Assembly (NCBI RefSeq): GCF_000717245.1
Contig: NZ_JNYQ01000001.1
Location: forward strand, 930,001 to 994,000
Origin: Kitasatospora papulosa
Lineage (GTDB): Bacteria; Actinomycetota; Actinomycetes; Streptomycetales; Streptomycetaceae
Length of the DNA: 64,000 nucleotides
Reading direction: 5' to 3'
The translations under genes and the position numbers were made by a program. Every line of letters begins with the position of its first letter. Position 1 is the stretch's first letter. Shown here piece by piece: positions 51,291 through 60,085 of this stretch. The notes beneath the pieces are model-generated. The model was not told the DNA's origin, searched no databases, and saw only the letters and a program-made list of their open reading frames with translations.

Positions 51291-52208
51291 ATGGCTCTTG
51301 GCACACCTTCCACCAGGACAGATCACGCGCGCACCGTGCGTGAGCTGCTCGCGACCGGCGAGACGTCGTTCTCGTTCGAGTTCTGGGCGCCCAAGACCGA
51401 GAAGGGCGAGCGGAACCTCTGGAACGCCCTGCGCCGGGTCGAGGCCGTGGCGCCGAGCTTCGTCTCCGTGACCTACGGGGCCGGCGGTTCGACCCGTGCC
51501 GGCACGGTGCGGGCCACCCAGCAGATCGCCGCGGACTCCACGCTCACGCCGGTCGCCCACCTCACCGCGGTCGACCACTCGGTCGCGGAGCTGCGCAACA
51601 TGGTCGGGCAGTACGCCGACGCCGGGATCCGCAACATCCTCGCGGTGCGCGGAGACCCGCCCGGTGACCCGATGGGGGAGTGGGTCGAGCACCCGCAGGG
51701 CGTCCGGTACGCGGCCGATCTCGTCCGGCTCATCAAGGAGGCCGGTGATTTCTGCGTCGGCGTCGCGGCTTTTCCGGAAATGCATCCCCGGTCCACCGAC
51801 TGGGACTCCGACATCGGTCATTTCGTGGACAAGTGCCGCGCCGGTGCCGACTATGCGATCACACAGATGTTCTTCCAGCCGGAGAGCTATCTGCAGATGC
51901 GTGACCGCGTCGTCGCTGCGGGTTGCGAAACCCCGGTCATTCCCGAGGTGATGCCGCTCACCAGCGTCAAACAGCTGGAGAGATTCGCGCAGCTCAGCAA
52001 CGCGTCGTTGCCTTCCGCGCTGAAAGAACGCATCCTCGCCGCAAAGGACGACCCGGCCGCTGTACGCTCCATTGGCATCGAGTTCGCCACGGAGTTCTGC
52101 GCGAAACTGCTCTCGGAGGGTGTTCCGGGGCTGCACTTCATCACGCTCAACAACTCGACGGCGACACTCGAGATCTACGAGAATCTCGGACTGCACAAGC
52201 AGTCGTGA
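51291..52208 (+). CDS. metF: 5,10-methylenetetrahydrofolate reductase
   Basis: The 305-aa FAD enzyme makes 5-methyl-THF for methionine synthesis. Motifs: FSFEFWAPKTEKGERNL (catalytic Glu), SVTYGAGGSTR, AHLTAVDHS, NILAVRGDPPG, ADYAITQMFFQPE and PGLHFITLNNS. The leader has paired GGTTAA motifs but no SAM riboswitch that I can recognise. Confidence 0.95.
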   Translation: MALGTPSTRTDHARTVRELLATGETSFSFEFWAPKTEKGERNLWNALRRVEAVAPSFVSVTYGAGGSTRAGTVRATQQIAADSTLTPVAHLTAVDHSVAELRNMVGQYADAGIRNILAVRGDPPGDPMGEWVEHPQGVRYAADLVRLIKEAGDFCVGVAAFPEMHPRSTDWDSDIGHFVDKCRAGADYAITQMFFQPESYLQMRDRVVAAGCETPVIPEVMPLTSVKQLERFAQLSNASLPSALKERILAAKDDPAAVRSIGIEFATEFCAKLLSEGVPGLHFITLNNSTATLEIYENLGLHKQS

Positions 52209-52258
52209 CCGGCCGTACCCGCCACCGACCGGGGCGGTGGCCGTAGGAGGGGGCGGGC

Positions 52259-53206
52259 GTGGGCTGGACGGTCCTCTACATCGCATTCGGCATAGTGGCG
52301 CTGTGGCTGCTGGGCGAGGTGCTCCTGCAGTACAAGGCGCGGCTGCGCTGGCGACTGCTCGCCTTCGGCGGCTTCCTCGGTGTGGTCCTCGGCGTCCTGA
52401 TCCCCTCGGTACTGGTGATCATCATCGGCGCGATCGCCTTCGCCACGGGCCAGACGTACGTGACGCTCTCCTTCCGGCGCGGCTTCTCGACCGGCTGGGC
52501 CATCGGCGGCAGCCCCGGTGAGAGCCGGCGCCGCCGCAGGGCGGGCGGCGCGGAGAGCCGGGAGCCCGTGCTCGAGGTCTCCGGCCTGGAGTACGAGGGG
52601 GCGCCTCAGGAGGCGGACCCTGCCCCGGCGGCGGTCTACCCGACCGAGCCGATGCCGGACGACACCGGGCAGTACGGCGTCTACACCGACCCCGCCCGGG
52701 CAGGCGGTGACGGCCACCAGGACCAGCACGGCGAACAGCAGCGGTACGACGCCTACGACCCGTACAACGGCTACGGCCGACAGACGTCCCAGGACCCCTA
52801 CGGCGGTCAGGGGAACTACCAGGACCAGGGCGCCTATCAGGGCCAGAGCGGCTACCAGGACCAGGACCAGGGCGGCTACGCGGCGGGCCAGTACGGCCAC
52901 GGCACCGACGGGACGGACCACTCCGCCTACACCGACCCGTACACCGCCACCACCGCGGGCACCGGGCAGTACACCCCGTACGACACCTACGGCAACGGCT
53001 ACGATCCCTCGTCCTACGCCACCGGTCATCAGCAGCCCGAGGACCCGTACGCCGGGCAGTACACGGACACCCCGCCGGGCGGGGTGTGGGTCCCGCAGCA
53101 GCGCGAGAGCGACCAGCACCCCCCGCTGCCGCCGGAGGCTCCCGTCAGGCCCGCCCCGTACGGCAACGGCTACGACACCGGCCAGAACGAGCAGTACCGC
53201 TACTGA
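52259..53206 (+). CDS. Membrane protein with Tyr/Gln/Gly-rich disordered tail
   Basis: The 315-aa protein has two N-terminal transmembrane helices (about 3-20 and 35-65) and a basic stretch (ESRRRRRAGG). Residues about 100-315 form a low-complexity tail with repeated YQDQG, YQGQSGYQDQ, YGGQ and DPYxGQYT units, rich in Tyr, Gln, Gly, Asp and Pro. It resembles membrane-tethered prion-like or cell-envelope assembly proteins. Start GTG 52259 follows GGAGGG. No homologue with known function comes to mind. Confidence 0.82.
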   Translation: MGWTVLYIAFGIVALWLLGEVLLQYKARLRWRLLAFGGFLGVVLGVLIPSVLVIIIGAIAFATGQTYVTLSFRRGFSTGWAIGGSPGESRRRRRAGGAESREPVLEVSGLEYEGAPQEADPAPAAVYPTEPMPDDTGQYGVYTDPARAGGDGHQDQHGEQQRYDAYDPYNGYGRQTSQDPYGGQGNYQDQGAYQGQSGYQDQDQGGYAAGQYGHGTDGTDHSAYTDPYTATTAGTGQYTPYDTYGNGYDPSSYATGHQQPEDPYAGQYTDTPPGGVWVPQQRESDQHPPLPPEAPVRPAPYGNGYDTGQNEQYRY

Positions 53207-53210
53207 GGCG

Positions 53211-53247
53211 GCGGTCGGCCCGGGCACCCCGGCCGTCGGCCGACCGC
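53211..53247. terminator. Terminator between convergent genes
   Basis: GCGGTCGGCC (53211-53220) pairs with GGCCGACCGC (53238-53247). Confidence 0.65.
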
Positions 53248-53272
53248 GCGCCCCCGGTCTCCGGCCGAGGGC

Positions 53273-54766
53273 TCACTGCGAGCCGCGGAAGCCGTCGCCC
53301 TCCACGACGAGGCCCGCGACCAGGGCACCCGACATCCCGGCGTGGGCCAGGCCCCCGCCGGGATGCGACCAGCCGCCCGCCCGGTACAGCCCCGGCAGCG
53401 GCGAGAGGTTCGCCGCGTGCAGGTAGGAGCCCTCCGCCCCGGCCAGGGCCGGGGCCGGCACCGAACCGCCCTCCGCGCCCGTCTCGGCCTCGGTCTCGGC
53501 CGGTGTACGCACCTCCGCGTGGAGCGTCCGCTCCCGGAGGCCGGGAACGGCTTCGGCGGCCCGGGCGATCACCGTGTCCGCGAACCGCTCGCGCAGGGCC
53601 GCGTCCGTCCAGTCGACCGGCCCGTGCGGTGCCACGGTCACGGTGAGGGTCACCGCCTCGTGCGCGTCGTCCGGGCGGGTCGCGGGGTCGTCCGGACGCA
53701 GGACGGTCACTGTGGGCAGCTCCGCCGTCCGGCCGCCGAACACCGCGTCCTGCTCGGCACCCGGGTCCGCGGTGTGCACCACCGTGCGGTGGACGGCGCC
53801 GGCCTCCCGGGCGCCGCGCAGCGACAGCAGGACCTGGAAGCGGCCCGGTACCGACGGCGCGCCCGCGGGGCGCCCTCCGTCACGGACCGGCAGCAGCCCG
53901 GGTGCCGGCTGCGCGCCGAGCACCACGTGGTCGGCCTCCACGCTCGCGCCGTCCGCCAGCTCGATCCCCGCCGCCCGGCCGTCCTTCTCGGCCACCCGGA
54001 CCACCTCGGCGCCGAAGACGAACTCCACCTTGCGGGCCAGGCAGCGCGCGTACACCGCGTCGGCCAGGGCGCGCACACCCCCGGCGACGTACCAGCTGCC
54101 GAAGGTCTCCTCCATGTACGGCAGGAGCGCGGCGGCCGCCGGGGCCCGGCGCGGGTCCAGGCCGTACGACAGGGCGTATCCGTCGAGCAGGGACGCCAGC
54201 CGGGGGTCCGTGAGCTCCCAGGCGCCCACCTCCGCCACCGTCCCCGCCTGCCGGGCGGGACGCAGCAGCCTGCGGTGCCGGACCGCCGGGTAGGGATCGC
54301 GGGCCAGTGCCCTCCGGTCCTCCGGCAGCGGCTCCTCCAGCAGCGGCCTGCGCGACCGGTTCCAGGCCTCGCCCGCCCGGTCCAGGAAGTCGCCCCACCG
54401 GGCCCCGGCCCCCTCGCCGAGCGCCCGGTCCAGCGCACCGGTCACACCGGCCCGCGAGGCGTTGGGCAGCGAGACCGCGGTGCCGTCCGCGAAGAGATGG
54501 CGGCTCGCCGGGTCGACCTGGGTCAGCGTGACGCACTGCTCCAGGCTCTCCTTGCCCGTCTTCACGAACAGGTCGCGGTAGACCGCGGGCAGATGCAGCA
54601 GCCCGGGGCCGGTGTCGAAGACGAAGCCGTCACGGGCGAACCGCCCGAGCGAGCCGCCGTAGGTCTCCGCGCGCTCGTACACCGTCACCCGGTGGCCTGC
54701 CACGGAGAGCCGGGCAGCCGCCGCCATCGCGCCGGTCCCGGCGCCGATCACCGCAATTCGTGCCAT
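53273..54766 (-). CDS. CrtI-like FAD oxidoreductase (phytoene-desaturase family)
   Basis: The 497-aa protein begins with the FAD motif AVIGAGTGAMAAAARLSVAGHRVTVYERAETYGG, followed by the CrtI-like GRFARDGFVFDTGPGLLHLPAVYRDLF. The C-terminus has the GLYRAGGWSHPGGGLAHAGMSG motif. It is a desaturase- or isomerase-like flavoprotein acting on a hydrophobic substrate. No other carotenoid genes are nearby, so a carotenoid role is not established. Confidence 0.86.
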   Translation of the reverse strand: MARIAVIGAGTGAMAAAARLSVAGHRVTVYERAETYGGSLGRFARDGFVFDTGPGLLHLPAVYRDLFVKTGKESLEQCVTLTQVDPASRHLFADGTAVSLPNASRAGVTGALDRALGEGAGARWGDFLDRAGEAWNRSRRPLLEEPLPEDRRALARDPYPAVRHRRLLRPARQAGTVAEVGAWELTDPRLASLLDGYALSYGLDPRRAPAAAALLPYMEETFGSWYVAGGVRALADAVYARCLARKVEFVFGAEVVRVAEKDGRAAGIELADGASVEADHVVLGAQPAPGLLPVRDGGRPAGAPSVPGRFQVLLSLRGAREAGAVHRTVVHTADPGAEQDAVFGGRTAELPTVTVLRPDDPATRPDDAHEAVTLTVTVAPHGPVDWTDAALRERFADTVIARAAEAVPGLRERTLHAEVRTPAETEAETGAEGGSVPAPALAGAEGSYLHAANLSPLPGLYRAGGWSHPGGGLAHAGMSGALVAGLVVEGDGFRGSQ

Positions 54767-54797
54767 GTCAGTGACCTTACGGGGTGCCGTCGGCAGC

Positions 54798-55415
54798 TCA
54801 TTCGCGCGGCCGGTGCCCGCCCGTCCCGGCCAGGCGTCCCTCCTCCCGGCGCTGCGCCCGGCGCCGCAGGAACCTCCGGATCCGGGAGGCCAGGAAGAGC
54901 AGCGTCACGAGGCCCAGCAGGAGCAGGACCCCGGCGATCACGGCCGCCGCCACCGGGTTGAAGACGGCGAAGGTGAGGATCCCCGCGACACCGAGGTCCT
55001 CCGCGACGCTGACCCCGACGTTGCTGAACGGCTCGGGCGAGGTGTTGACCGCCATCCTGGTGCCCGCCTTCACCAGATGGCTCATCAGCGCGGTCGAGCC
55101 GCCGACGGCTCCCGCCGCGAGCTCCGGCAGCGACCCGCTCCCGCCCGCCAGCAGCGCGGCGACCACCGCACCGGCCACGGGCCGGATCACCGTGTGGGCC
55201 GCGTCCCAGGCCGAGTCCACGTACGGGATCTTGTCGGCCACCGCCTCGAACAGGAACAGCACCCCGGCGGTCACGAGCACGTCGGTGCGCTGCAGCGACT
55301 CGGGCACCTCGTCGGTCAGACCGGTCGCGCCGAACAGGCCGAGGAGCAGGACCACCGCGTAGGCGTTGATCCCGCTCGCCCAGCCGCTCGTGAACACCAG
55401 GGGGAGTACGGACAC
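54798..55415 (-). CDS. DUF4126 membrane protein
   Basis: The protein has about five hydrophobic segments and the DUF4126 pattern SGWASGINAYAVVLLLGL, AVADKIPYVDSAWD and AGAVGGSTALMSHLVKAG. I start at GTG 55415 (VSVLPLVF), which follows a TACGAT -10-like box by 7 bases; the frame opens to GTG 55445 and that start is also possible. Function unknown; a role in small-molecule transport is only a guess. It ends 31 bp before the CrtI-like gene. Confidence 0.8.
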   Translation of the reverse strand: MSVLPLVFTSGWASGINAYAVVLLLGLFGATGLTDEVPESLQRTDVLVTAGVLFLFEAVADKIPYVDSAWDAAHTVIRPVAGAVVAALLAGGSGSLPELAAGAVGGSTALMSHLVKAGTRMAVNTSPEPFSNVGVSVAEDLGVAGILTFAVFNPVAAAVIAGVLLLLGLVTLLFLASRIRRFLRRRAQRREEGRLAGTGGHRPRE

Positions 55416-55445
55416 GGACGTGATCGTAGCCAGTCCGGCGGGCAC

Positions 55446-55797
55446 CCGGACGGGGCTTGTGCGCAGTCCTGAGTATCCCTACCTAGTCCTGGAGATGAGT
55501 AGGGGCGCGGATGGGCTCCCACCTGTGCGGACGGAAGAGTGGAGACCACGGAAGGGGCGCTGCGCCCGGACCGCCGGCACGGGGCGGCGGTACGGCGCGG
55601 CACCCCGGACGCGACGGGGCAGACGGCGCGGAGCTCCGGGACCACGGGGGACACGGGGTCACGGGGGAGGGCTCGGCGGCGGCACCGGACGCCGGTCCGG
55701 TGGAATTCGGGGGGATCGAATTCCACCGGGCCGGCGTTTCTCCGTCCGCGGGCCGTCGGGGCCGTCCAGCCGCCCAGCCGTCGGAGCCTTCAGGGCC
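55446..55797. other. 352-bp region without a convincing gene
   Basis: Several short frames run through here, but they show scrambled Arg/Gly/Pro-rich sequences and no ribosome binding sites. The region contains the promoter of the DUF4126 gene and, at 55697-55729, a hairpin that ends the TetR operon. Confidence 0.6.
55697..55729 (-). terminator. Hairpin with EcoRI-site arms after the TetR gene
   Basis: CCGGTGGAATTCG (55697-55709) and CGAATTCCACCGG (55717-55729) form a perfect 13-bp stem with a 7-base loop. AT-rich stems are rare here. It lies about 70 bp past the TetR stop. Confidence 0.6.
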
Positions 55798-56409
55798 TCA
55801 TCGTCCGCTGACCCGGCCGTGCAGCAGCAGGGACAGGGCCGAGTGCACGTCGTCGATCGTCCGCTCGGGCTGGAACGCCTGCCAGTCGAGGGCGGCCACC
55901 AGGACCATGCCCACCAGGGCGGCCGCCGTCAGCTGGATGTCGATCTCCTCGCTGAGCTCGCCGCCCGCGACCCCTTCCCGCAGGACGCCCTCGACGACGG
56001 CGACGGCCTCCTGACGCAGCACCAGGAGGGTGGACTGCCAGGCGCGGTTGGTGCGCCAGAGCTCGGCGACGTACAGCTGGGTGAAGGCCGGATAGCGGTC
56101 GATGAAGACCAGACCGGCCCTGATCATCGCGTCCAGCGCCTCCACACGGGTGCCACCGCGTGCGTCCGTGGCGTCGGCGGCGGACCGCAGCGACTGCGTG
56201 AGCAGTCCGACCCCGTGCCGCAGCAGCTCCTCGAAGAGCTCGGTCTTGCTCTTGAAGTTGTAGTAGACCGTGCCCTTGGCGACCCCGGCGCGTTCGGCGA
56301 TCTCGTCGACCGTCGTCGCGGAGAACCCCTTCTCCGCGATGAGGGTCACCGCCGCCTCGTAGAGCTTCTGCCGGGTGATCTGGCGGCGTGTGGTGCTACT
56401 GCTGTCCAT
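55798..56409 (-). CDS. TetR-family repressor of the ABC operon
   Basis: ATG 56409 gives 203 aa; GTG 56424 (VRIVAMDSSS) is an alternative. The N-terminal helix-turn-helix reads ITRQKLYEAAVTLIAEKGFSATTVDEIAERAGVAKGTVYYNFKSKTELF. The C-terminal ligand domain is of the usual size. It closes the operon of the YhgE-type ABC system and probably binds the palindrome at 59296-59309. Confidence 0.92.
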   Translation of the reverse strand: MDSSSTTRRQITRQKLYEAAVTLIAEKGFSATTVDEIAERAGVAKGTVYYNFKSKTELFEELLRHGVGLLTQSLRSAADATDARGGTRVEALDAMIRAGLVFIDRYPAFTQLYVAELWRTNRAWQSTLLVLRQEAVAVVEGVLREGVAGGELSEEIDIQLTAAALVGMVLVAALDWQAFQPERTIDDVHSALSLLLHGRVSGR

Positions 56410-56438
56410 GGCCACGATTCTCACAGGTGCGGGAGCGG

Positions 56439-58526
56439 TCACAGACTCAGCTCCGGGTGGAGCCGGTCCAGGGTCCACACCTGTTTGCGGCGGGCGGAGA
56501 GCGCGGTCAGCGTCAGGGCGCCCGCTGTGAAGAGGAGCAGTACGGCGCAGCCCTGCCAGACCGGGCCGAGCCCGCCGCCCGTGATCAGCCGGCGCAGCCC
56601 GTCCACGACGTACGTCATCGGCAGGTAGGGGTGGATCGCCCCGAAGAAGCCCGGGCTGGTCTGGACGGGGTAGGTGCCCCCGGCGGAGGTCAGCTGGAGC
56701 ATGAGCACCGCCAGGACGAGGATGCGGCCGGCGGCGCCGAAGCGGGCGTTGAGCCACTGCACGATCGCGGCGAAGCAGCAGGTCACCAGGGCCAGGAAGC
56801 CGATCGTCCCGGCTGCGTGGGTCATCTGCAGACCGAGCTGCCAGTGCAGCACCGACATCAGTGCGGCGACCTGCAGCAGGCCGATCGCGGCCACCGGGAG
56901 CCAGCCCGCGAGGGCGATGCGCCAGGCGGGCGCCCCTGCCGCGAGGGCCCGCCGGTTGAGGGGCTGGATCAGCATGTACGCCACCATCGCGCCCACCCAC
57001 AGCGAGAGCGGGATGAAGTACGGGGCGAAGCCGGTGCCGTAGTTGGGTGCCGCGTGCAGGGAGGAGGAGGCGAGCTGCACCGGGTCCGCCATCACGCCGG
57101 TCCGCGCGTCCCGCTCGTCCTTGTCGTAGTCGGGGATCTTGCCGACTCCGTCGTTGAGCCCCTGGGCGAGGGTCGCGGAGCCGTCACCCAGCCGGTACAG
57201 ACCGCTCTTGAGATCCTTGGCGCCCGTGTCGAGCTTCTTGACGCCGGTGTCCAGGTTCCCGGCCCCCGTCCTCGCGGTGCCGAGCCCGGTGTGGAGCGCG
57301 TCGGCCCCCTTGGCGACCTCGTGCGCGCCGCTGTTGAGCGCGTTGATCTTCGAGACTGCTGACTCCAGATCGGTGTCCAGACGCGGTGAGCGCTTCGCCA
57401 GGGCGTCGGCCTGCTTCTCCAGGTCGGTCAGCCGCGTACGGAGCTTCGTCAGGTCGCCGTTCTGGTTCTTCACCAGCGCGTCCACGTCGTCGGACACCGC
57501 GGCGACGTCCTCCGCCGCGGTCTTGGCGCGCTTCAGCTGCGGGCAGACGCCCGGGTCCGGAAGCGGCTGCTCCTCGCACCGGACGCGGTAGACCTCCGTC
57601 AGGTCGTCCGAGGCCGTGTGGGCGGCGGCGGAGGCGACGGGCGCCGCCTCGGCGAGCAGGTCGAGGTTGTCCCGCACGGCCTTGGAGGAGTCGGCGACCA
57701 GCCGGGCGGTGTCGCCGATGGCCTTCCCGTTGTCCTTCAGGAAGGGGCGCACGTCCTCGGCGACCGCGCCGACCTTGTCGGCGAGCAGCTGCGTGCCGCC
57801 CGCGACCTGTCGGGAGCCCGTCTCCAGGTCGCCCGCGCCCTTGTTCAGCTTCTTGATACCCGCGGAGAGGGCGCCGCTGCCCGACCTGGCGTCCTTCAGA
57901 CCGTCAGCGAGGTCCTTGGAGCCCTTCTTCGCCTTCGTGAGGCCGCTCTCGAGGTCGTCGGCGCCCTTGGCCGCCTTCGCGGTCGCGTCGTGCAGGCCCG
58001 AGAAGTCGATGAAGATCCGGTCCAGGAAACCGCGTGAGGCCTTGGCCGACGCGGCACTGCGGACCTCGGCGAAGACCGTCCGGGAGATCTGCCCGACGAT
58101 GTAGTTGTTCGCGTCGTTCGTGCGCACCCGCAGGGCGCCGGTGCCGGGGGAGTCCCCGGCACTCGAGGCGATCCGCTCGCTGAAGTCGGACGGCATGGTC
58201 AGCGAGAGGTAGTACGTACCGTCCTCGACGCCCCGTTCGGCCTCGGCGGAGCCGACCTCGTGCCAGTCGAAGACCTTGGAGTCGAGCAGCCGGCCGGTGA
58301 TCTCGTCACCGGCCGCGAGGTGTTCGCCCTCGGCGCTCGCGCCCTTGTCCTCGTTGACGAGCGCCACGGGTATGCGGTCGAGACGCCCGTACGGGTCCCA
58401 GAACGACCAGAGGTAGAGCGCTCCGTACAGCAGGGGCAGCAGGAGGAGTGCCACGAGGGCGGCGCGGGGCATCCTGCCCCTGCCGAACCGCCGCAGCTCA
58501 AGCGCTGCCAGTCTCGGTGATCGCAT
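56439..58526 (-). CDS. YhgE/Pip-family ABC-2-type membrane protein
   Basis: The 695-aa protein has one N-terminal TM helix (about 22-42), a long extracytoplasmic domain (about 45-485) rich in coiled-coil X-G-A-x-x-L repeats (GADDLESGLTKAKKGSKDLADGL ..., repeated about ten times), and five C-terminal TM helices. This layout matches YhgE/Pip (phage infection protein) exporters. The gene overlaps the ATPase gene by 29 bp. Confidence 0.9.
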   Translation of the reverse strand: MRSPRLAALELRRFGRGRMPRAALVALLLLPLLYGALYLWSFWDPYGRLDRIPVALVNEDKGASAEGEHLAAGDEITGRLLDSKVFDWHEVGSAEAERGVEDGTYYLSLTMPSDFSERIASSAGDSPGTGALRVRTNDANNYIVGQISRTVFAEVRSAASAKASRGFLDRIFIDFSGLHDATAKAAKGADDLESGLTKAKKGSKDLADGLKDARSGSGALSAGIKKLNKGAGDLETGSRQVAGGTQLLADKVGAVAEDVRPFLKDNGKAIGDTARLVADSSKAVRDNLDLLAEAAPVASAAAHTASDDLTEVYRVRCEEQPLPDPGVCPQLKRAKTAAEDVAAVSDDVDALVKNQNGDLTKLRTRLTDLEKQADALAKRSPRLDTDLESAVSKINALNSGAHEVAKGADALHTGLGTARTGAGNLDTGVKKLDTGAKDLKSGLYRLGDGSATLAQGLNDGVGKIPDYDKDERDARTGVMADPVQLASSSLHAAPNYGTGFAPYFIPLSLWVGAMVAYMLIQPLNRRALAAGAPAWRIALAGWLPVAAIGLLQVAALMSVLHWQLGLQMTHAAGTIGFLALVTCCFAAIVQWLNARFGAAGRILVLAVLMLQLTSAGGTYPVQTSPGFFGAIHPYLPMTYVVDGLRRLITGGGLGPVWQGCAVLLLFTAGALTLTALSARRKQVWTLDRLHPELSL

Positions 58527-59274
58527 CTGCCGTGTCCTTCCCGGTCGTCGTGTCGTCGTCGGGCGCGTCGGTCCCGGGCGCCGGGCGGGTCCGCACCGTG
58601 AGCGCGTCCTCAGGTGCCTCGCTGCACACGGCGAGCACCGTGGTCCCGCCGGCCGAGAGGGTGCGCAGCAGCTCCCAGGCCAGGGCGCGGTCGGTGGCGG
58701 AGAGTTTGAGGTCGGTGTCGTCCACGGCCAGGAGGCGGGGACGGCCCATCAGGGCGAGGGAGACGGACAGGCGCAGGGCCTCCAGGCGCTCCAGGTCCCG
58801 CACGGAGGTGCGTTCGGCCTTGGGGAGCGTCGCGAGGTCGAGCCCCGCGTCCGAGAGGGCGGCGTCGATCGTGTCCCGGGCCGTCGCCGCGCGTTCCGCG
58901 CGGGGGCGCAGCAGGGAGCGCAGCGATCCGTCGAAACGGCGGCGCAGCAGGGCCCGTTCCCGCAGGTGCTCGGCGACGGTGAGGGACGGGTCCAGCTCAC
59001 TCACCCCGGGGACCGGACCCAGCGCGCTGAATCCGCGAACCGCGGCGAGCCGTCCGGGCAGACGCTCGCCGCCCACCTCGGCGTGGCCCCGGGTGGACCG
59101 CATCCGGCCGGTGAGCGCGAGCAGCAGGCAGGTGCGCCCCGAACCGGACGGGCCCTCGACCGCGACGAGCGATCCCGGAGGGGCGGTGAATTCCACGCCC
59201 CGGAAGGCCCAGCCGCGCGGACCCTTCAGCCCGAAGTCCTCGGTGCTCAGTGCCGCCCCGTGCGGGCTCTCCAC
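58498..59274 (-). CDS. ABC ATPase-like protein with altered Walker A and no signature motif
   Basis: The 258-aa protein has an ABC ATP-binding fold: Walker A GPSGSGRTCLLLAL has Arg where the invariant Lys should be, Walker B is RLLAVDDTD (second Asp rather than Glu) and no LSGGQ is seen (the place reads SVRDLERLEALRLSVSLAL). Catalytic activity is doubtful. It partners the YhgE-like permease. The tail (about 220-258) is acidic and disordered. Confidence 0.85.
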   Translation of the reverse strand: MESPHGAALSTEDFGLKGPRGWAFRGVEFTAPPGSLVAVEGPSGSGRTCLLLALTGRMRSTRGHAEVGGERLPGRLAAVRGFSALGPVPGVSELDPSLTVAEHLRERALLRRRFDGSLRSLLRPRAERAATARDTIDAALSDAGLDLATLPKAERTSVRDLERLEALRLSVSLALMGRPRLLAVDDTDLKLSATDRALAWELLRTLSAGGTTVLAVCSEAPEDALTVRTRPAPGTDAPDDDTTTGKDTADAITETGSA

Positions 59275-59295
59275 GACCCCACCCCCATCATTTGA

Positions 59296-59309
59296 ACTGA
59301 CTGGTCAGT
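59296..59309 (-). promoter_or_regulatory. TetR operator in the ABC operon promoter
   Basis: ACTGACTGGTCAGT is a perfect 6-2-6 palindrome. On the minus strand it sits between TTGCAC (59308-59313) and AATGAT (59287-59292), the likely -35 and -10 of the ABC-TetR operon, so binding would block RNA polymerase. Confidence 0.65.
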
Positions 59310-59443
59310 GCAAAAAACTACCCCCGAACTCGCGCTCGAAGCAAAGTGCCTGGTCAGCGGCGTTTCTGAGGGATTGTCAGTGCCGACCGTCACGATGGAC
59401 ACAGACGGCCACCGAGCCGTCACACGACGACAGGAGGTTCGTC

Positions 59444-59983
59444 ATGGCCAGCTCGTCCGCAGCCGCCGCCCCGCGGCGCCGCGCAGTCAGCCCTGCCCCC
59501 TCACTGACCGGACCGGCAACCGACGTGCACCCCGTGCTGCGCCGCACCACCGCGCCGCCCGCCGCCCTCGACCTGCTCGCCCAGGCCCACGCGGGCCTGG
59601 AGGAGGCCGCCGGGCTCGACGTGCCCAACGAGCGGTACGCCACCGCCCACCTCGCCGCTCTGCGCACCGCCGCCGCCGTGCTCGCCGCCCGCGGCCGTCC
59701 CGAGACCGGCGGACGCCGCCGCGAACGCATCCGGAGTGCCTGGGAGGTTCTCCCCGACATCGCGCCCGAACTCGCCGAGTGGAGCGCCCTGTTCGCGTCC
59801 GGTGCCGCGCGCAGGGCGCGCGCGGAGGCGGGGATACCCGGCGCGGCCGGCAGCCGCGACGCCGACGACCTGCTGCGTGACGCGGCCATGTTCCTGCGCC
59901 TGGTCGAGCGGCTGCTCGTCCTCCAGCCGGTCCTCCCGCAGCCCAGGAAGGACGGCCCCGGACAGCGGCCCGAGGCGGAGTGA
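59444..59983 (+). CDS. SAV_6107-type HEPN-domain protein
   Basis: ATG 59444 has AGGAGG 6 bases upstream and gives 179 aa. The central part (about 30-150) is all-helical (ALDLLAQAHAGLEEAAGLDVPNERYATAHLAALRTAAAVLA), matching the HEPN-type family described in Streptomyces. HEPN proteins are often RNases or nucleotide-binding partners, but the RxxxxH motif of active HEPN RNases is not seen. Divergent from the ABC operon. Confidence 0.85.
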   Translation: MASSSAAAAPRRRAVSPAPSLTGPATDVHPVLRRTTAPPAALDLLAQAHAGLEEAAGLDVPNERYATAHLAALRTAAAVLAARGRPETGGRRRERIRSAWEVLPDIAPELAEWSALFASGAARRARAEAGIPGAAGSRDADDLLRDAAMFLRLVERLLVLQPVLPQPRKDGPGQRPEAE

Positions 59984-60085
59984 CCGCGCGGGCGGCGCGA
60001 GGCAATAAGGTGGAGAGCACCCGTACCACCTGCACCGTTCACGCTCCGCCGTCCGCGGCGGCACCGTGCCGAGGAGTCAACTGCC

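Noticed and set aside
55511..56014. Plus-strand ORF opposite the TetR gene
   Set aside because: Low-complexity composition, no ribosome binding site, and antisense to a clear TetR protein.
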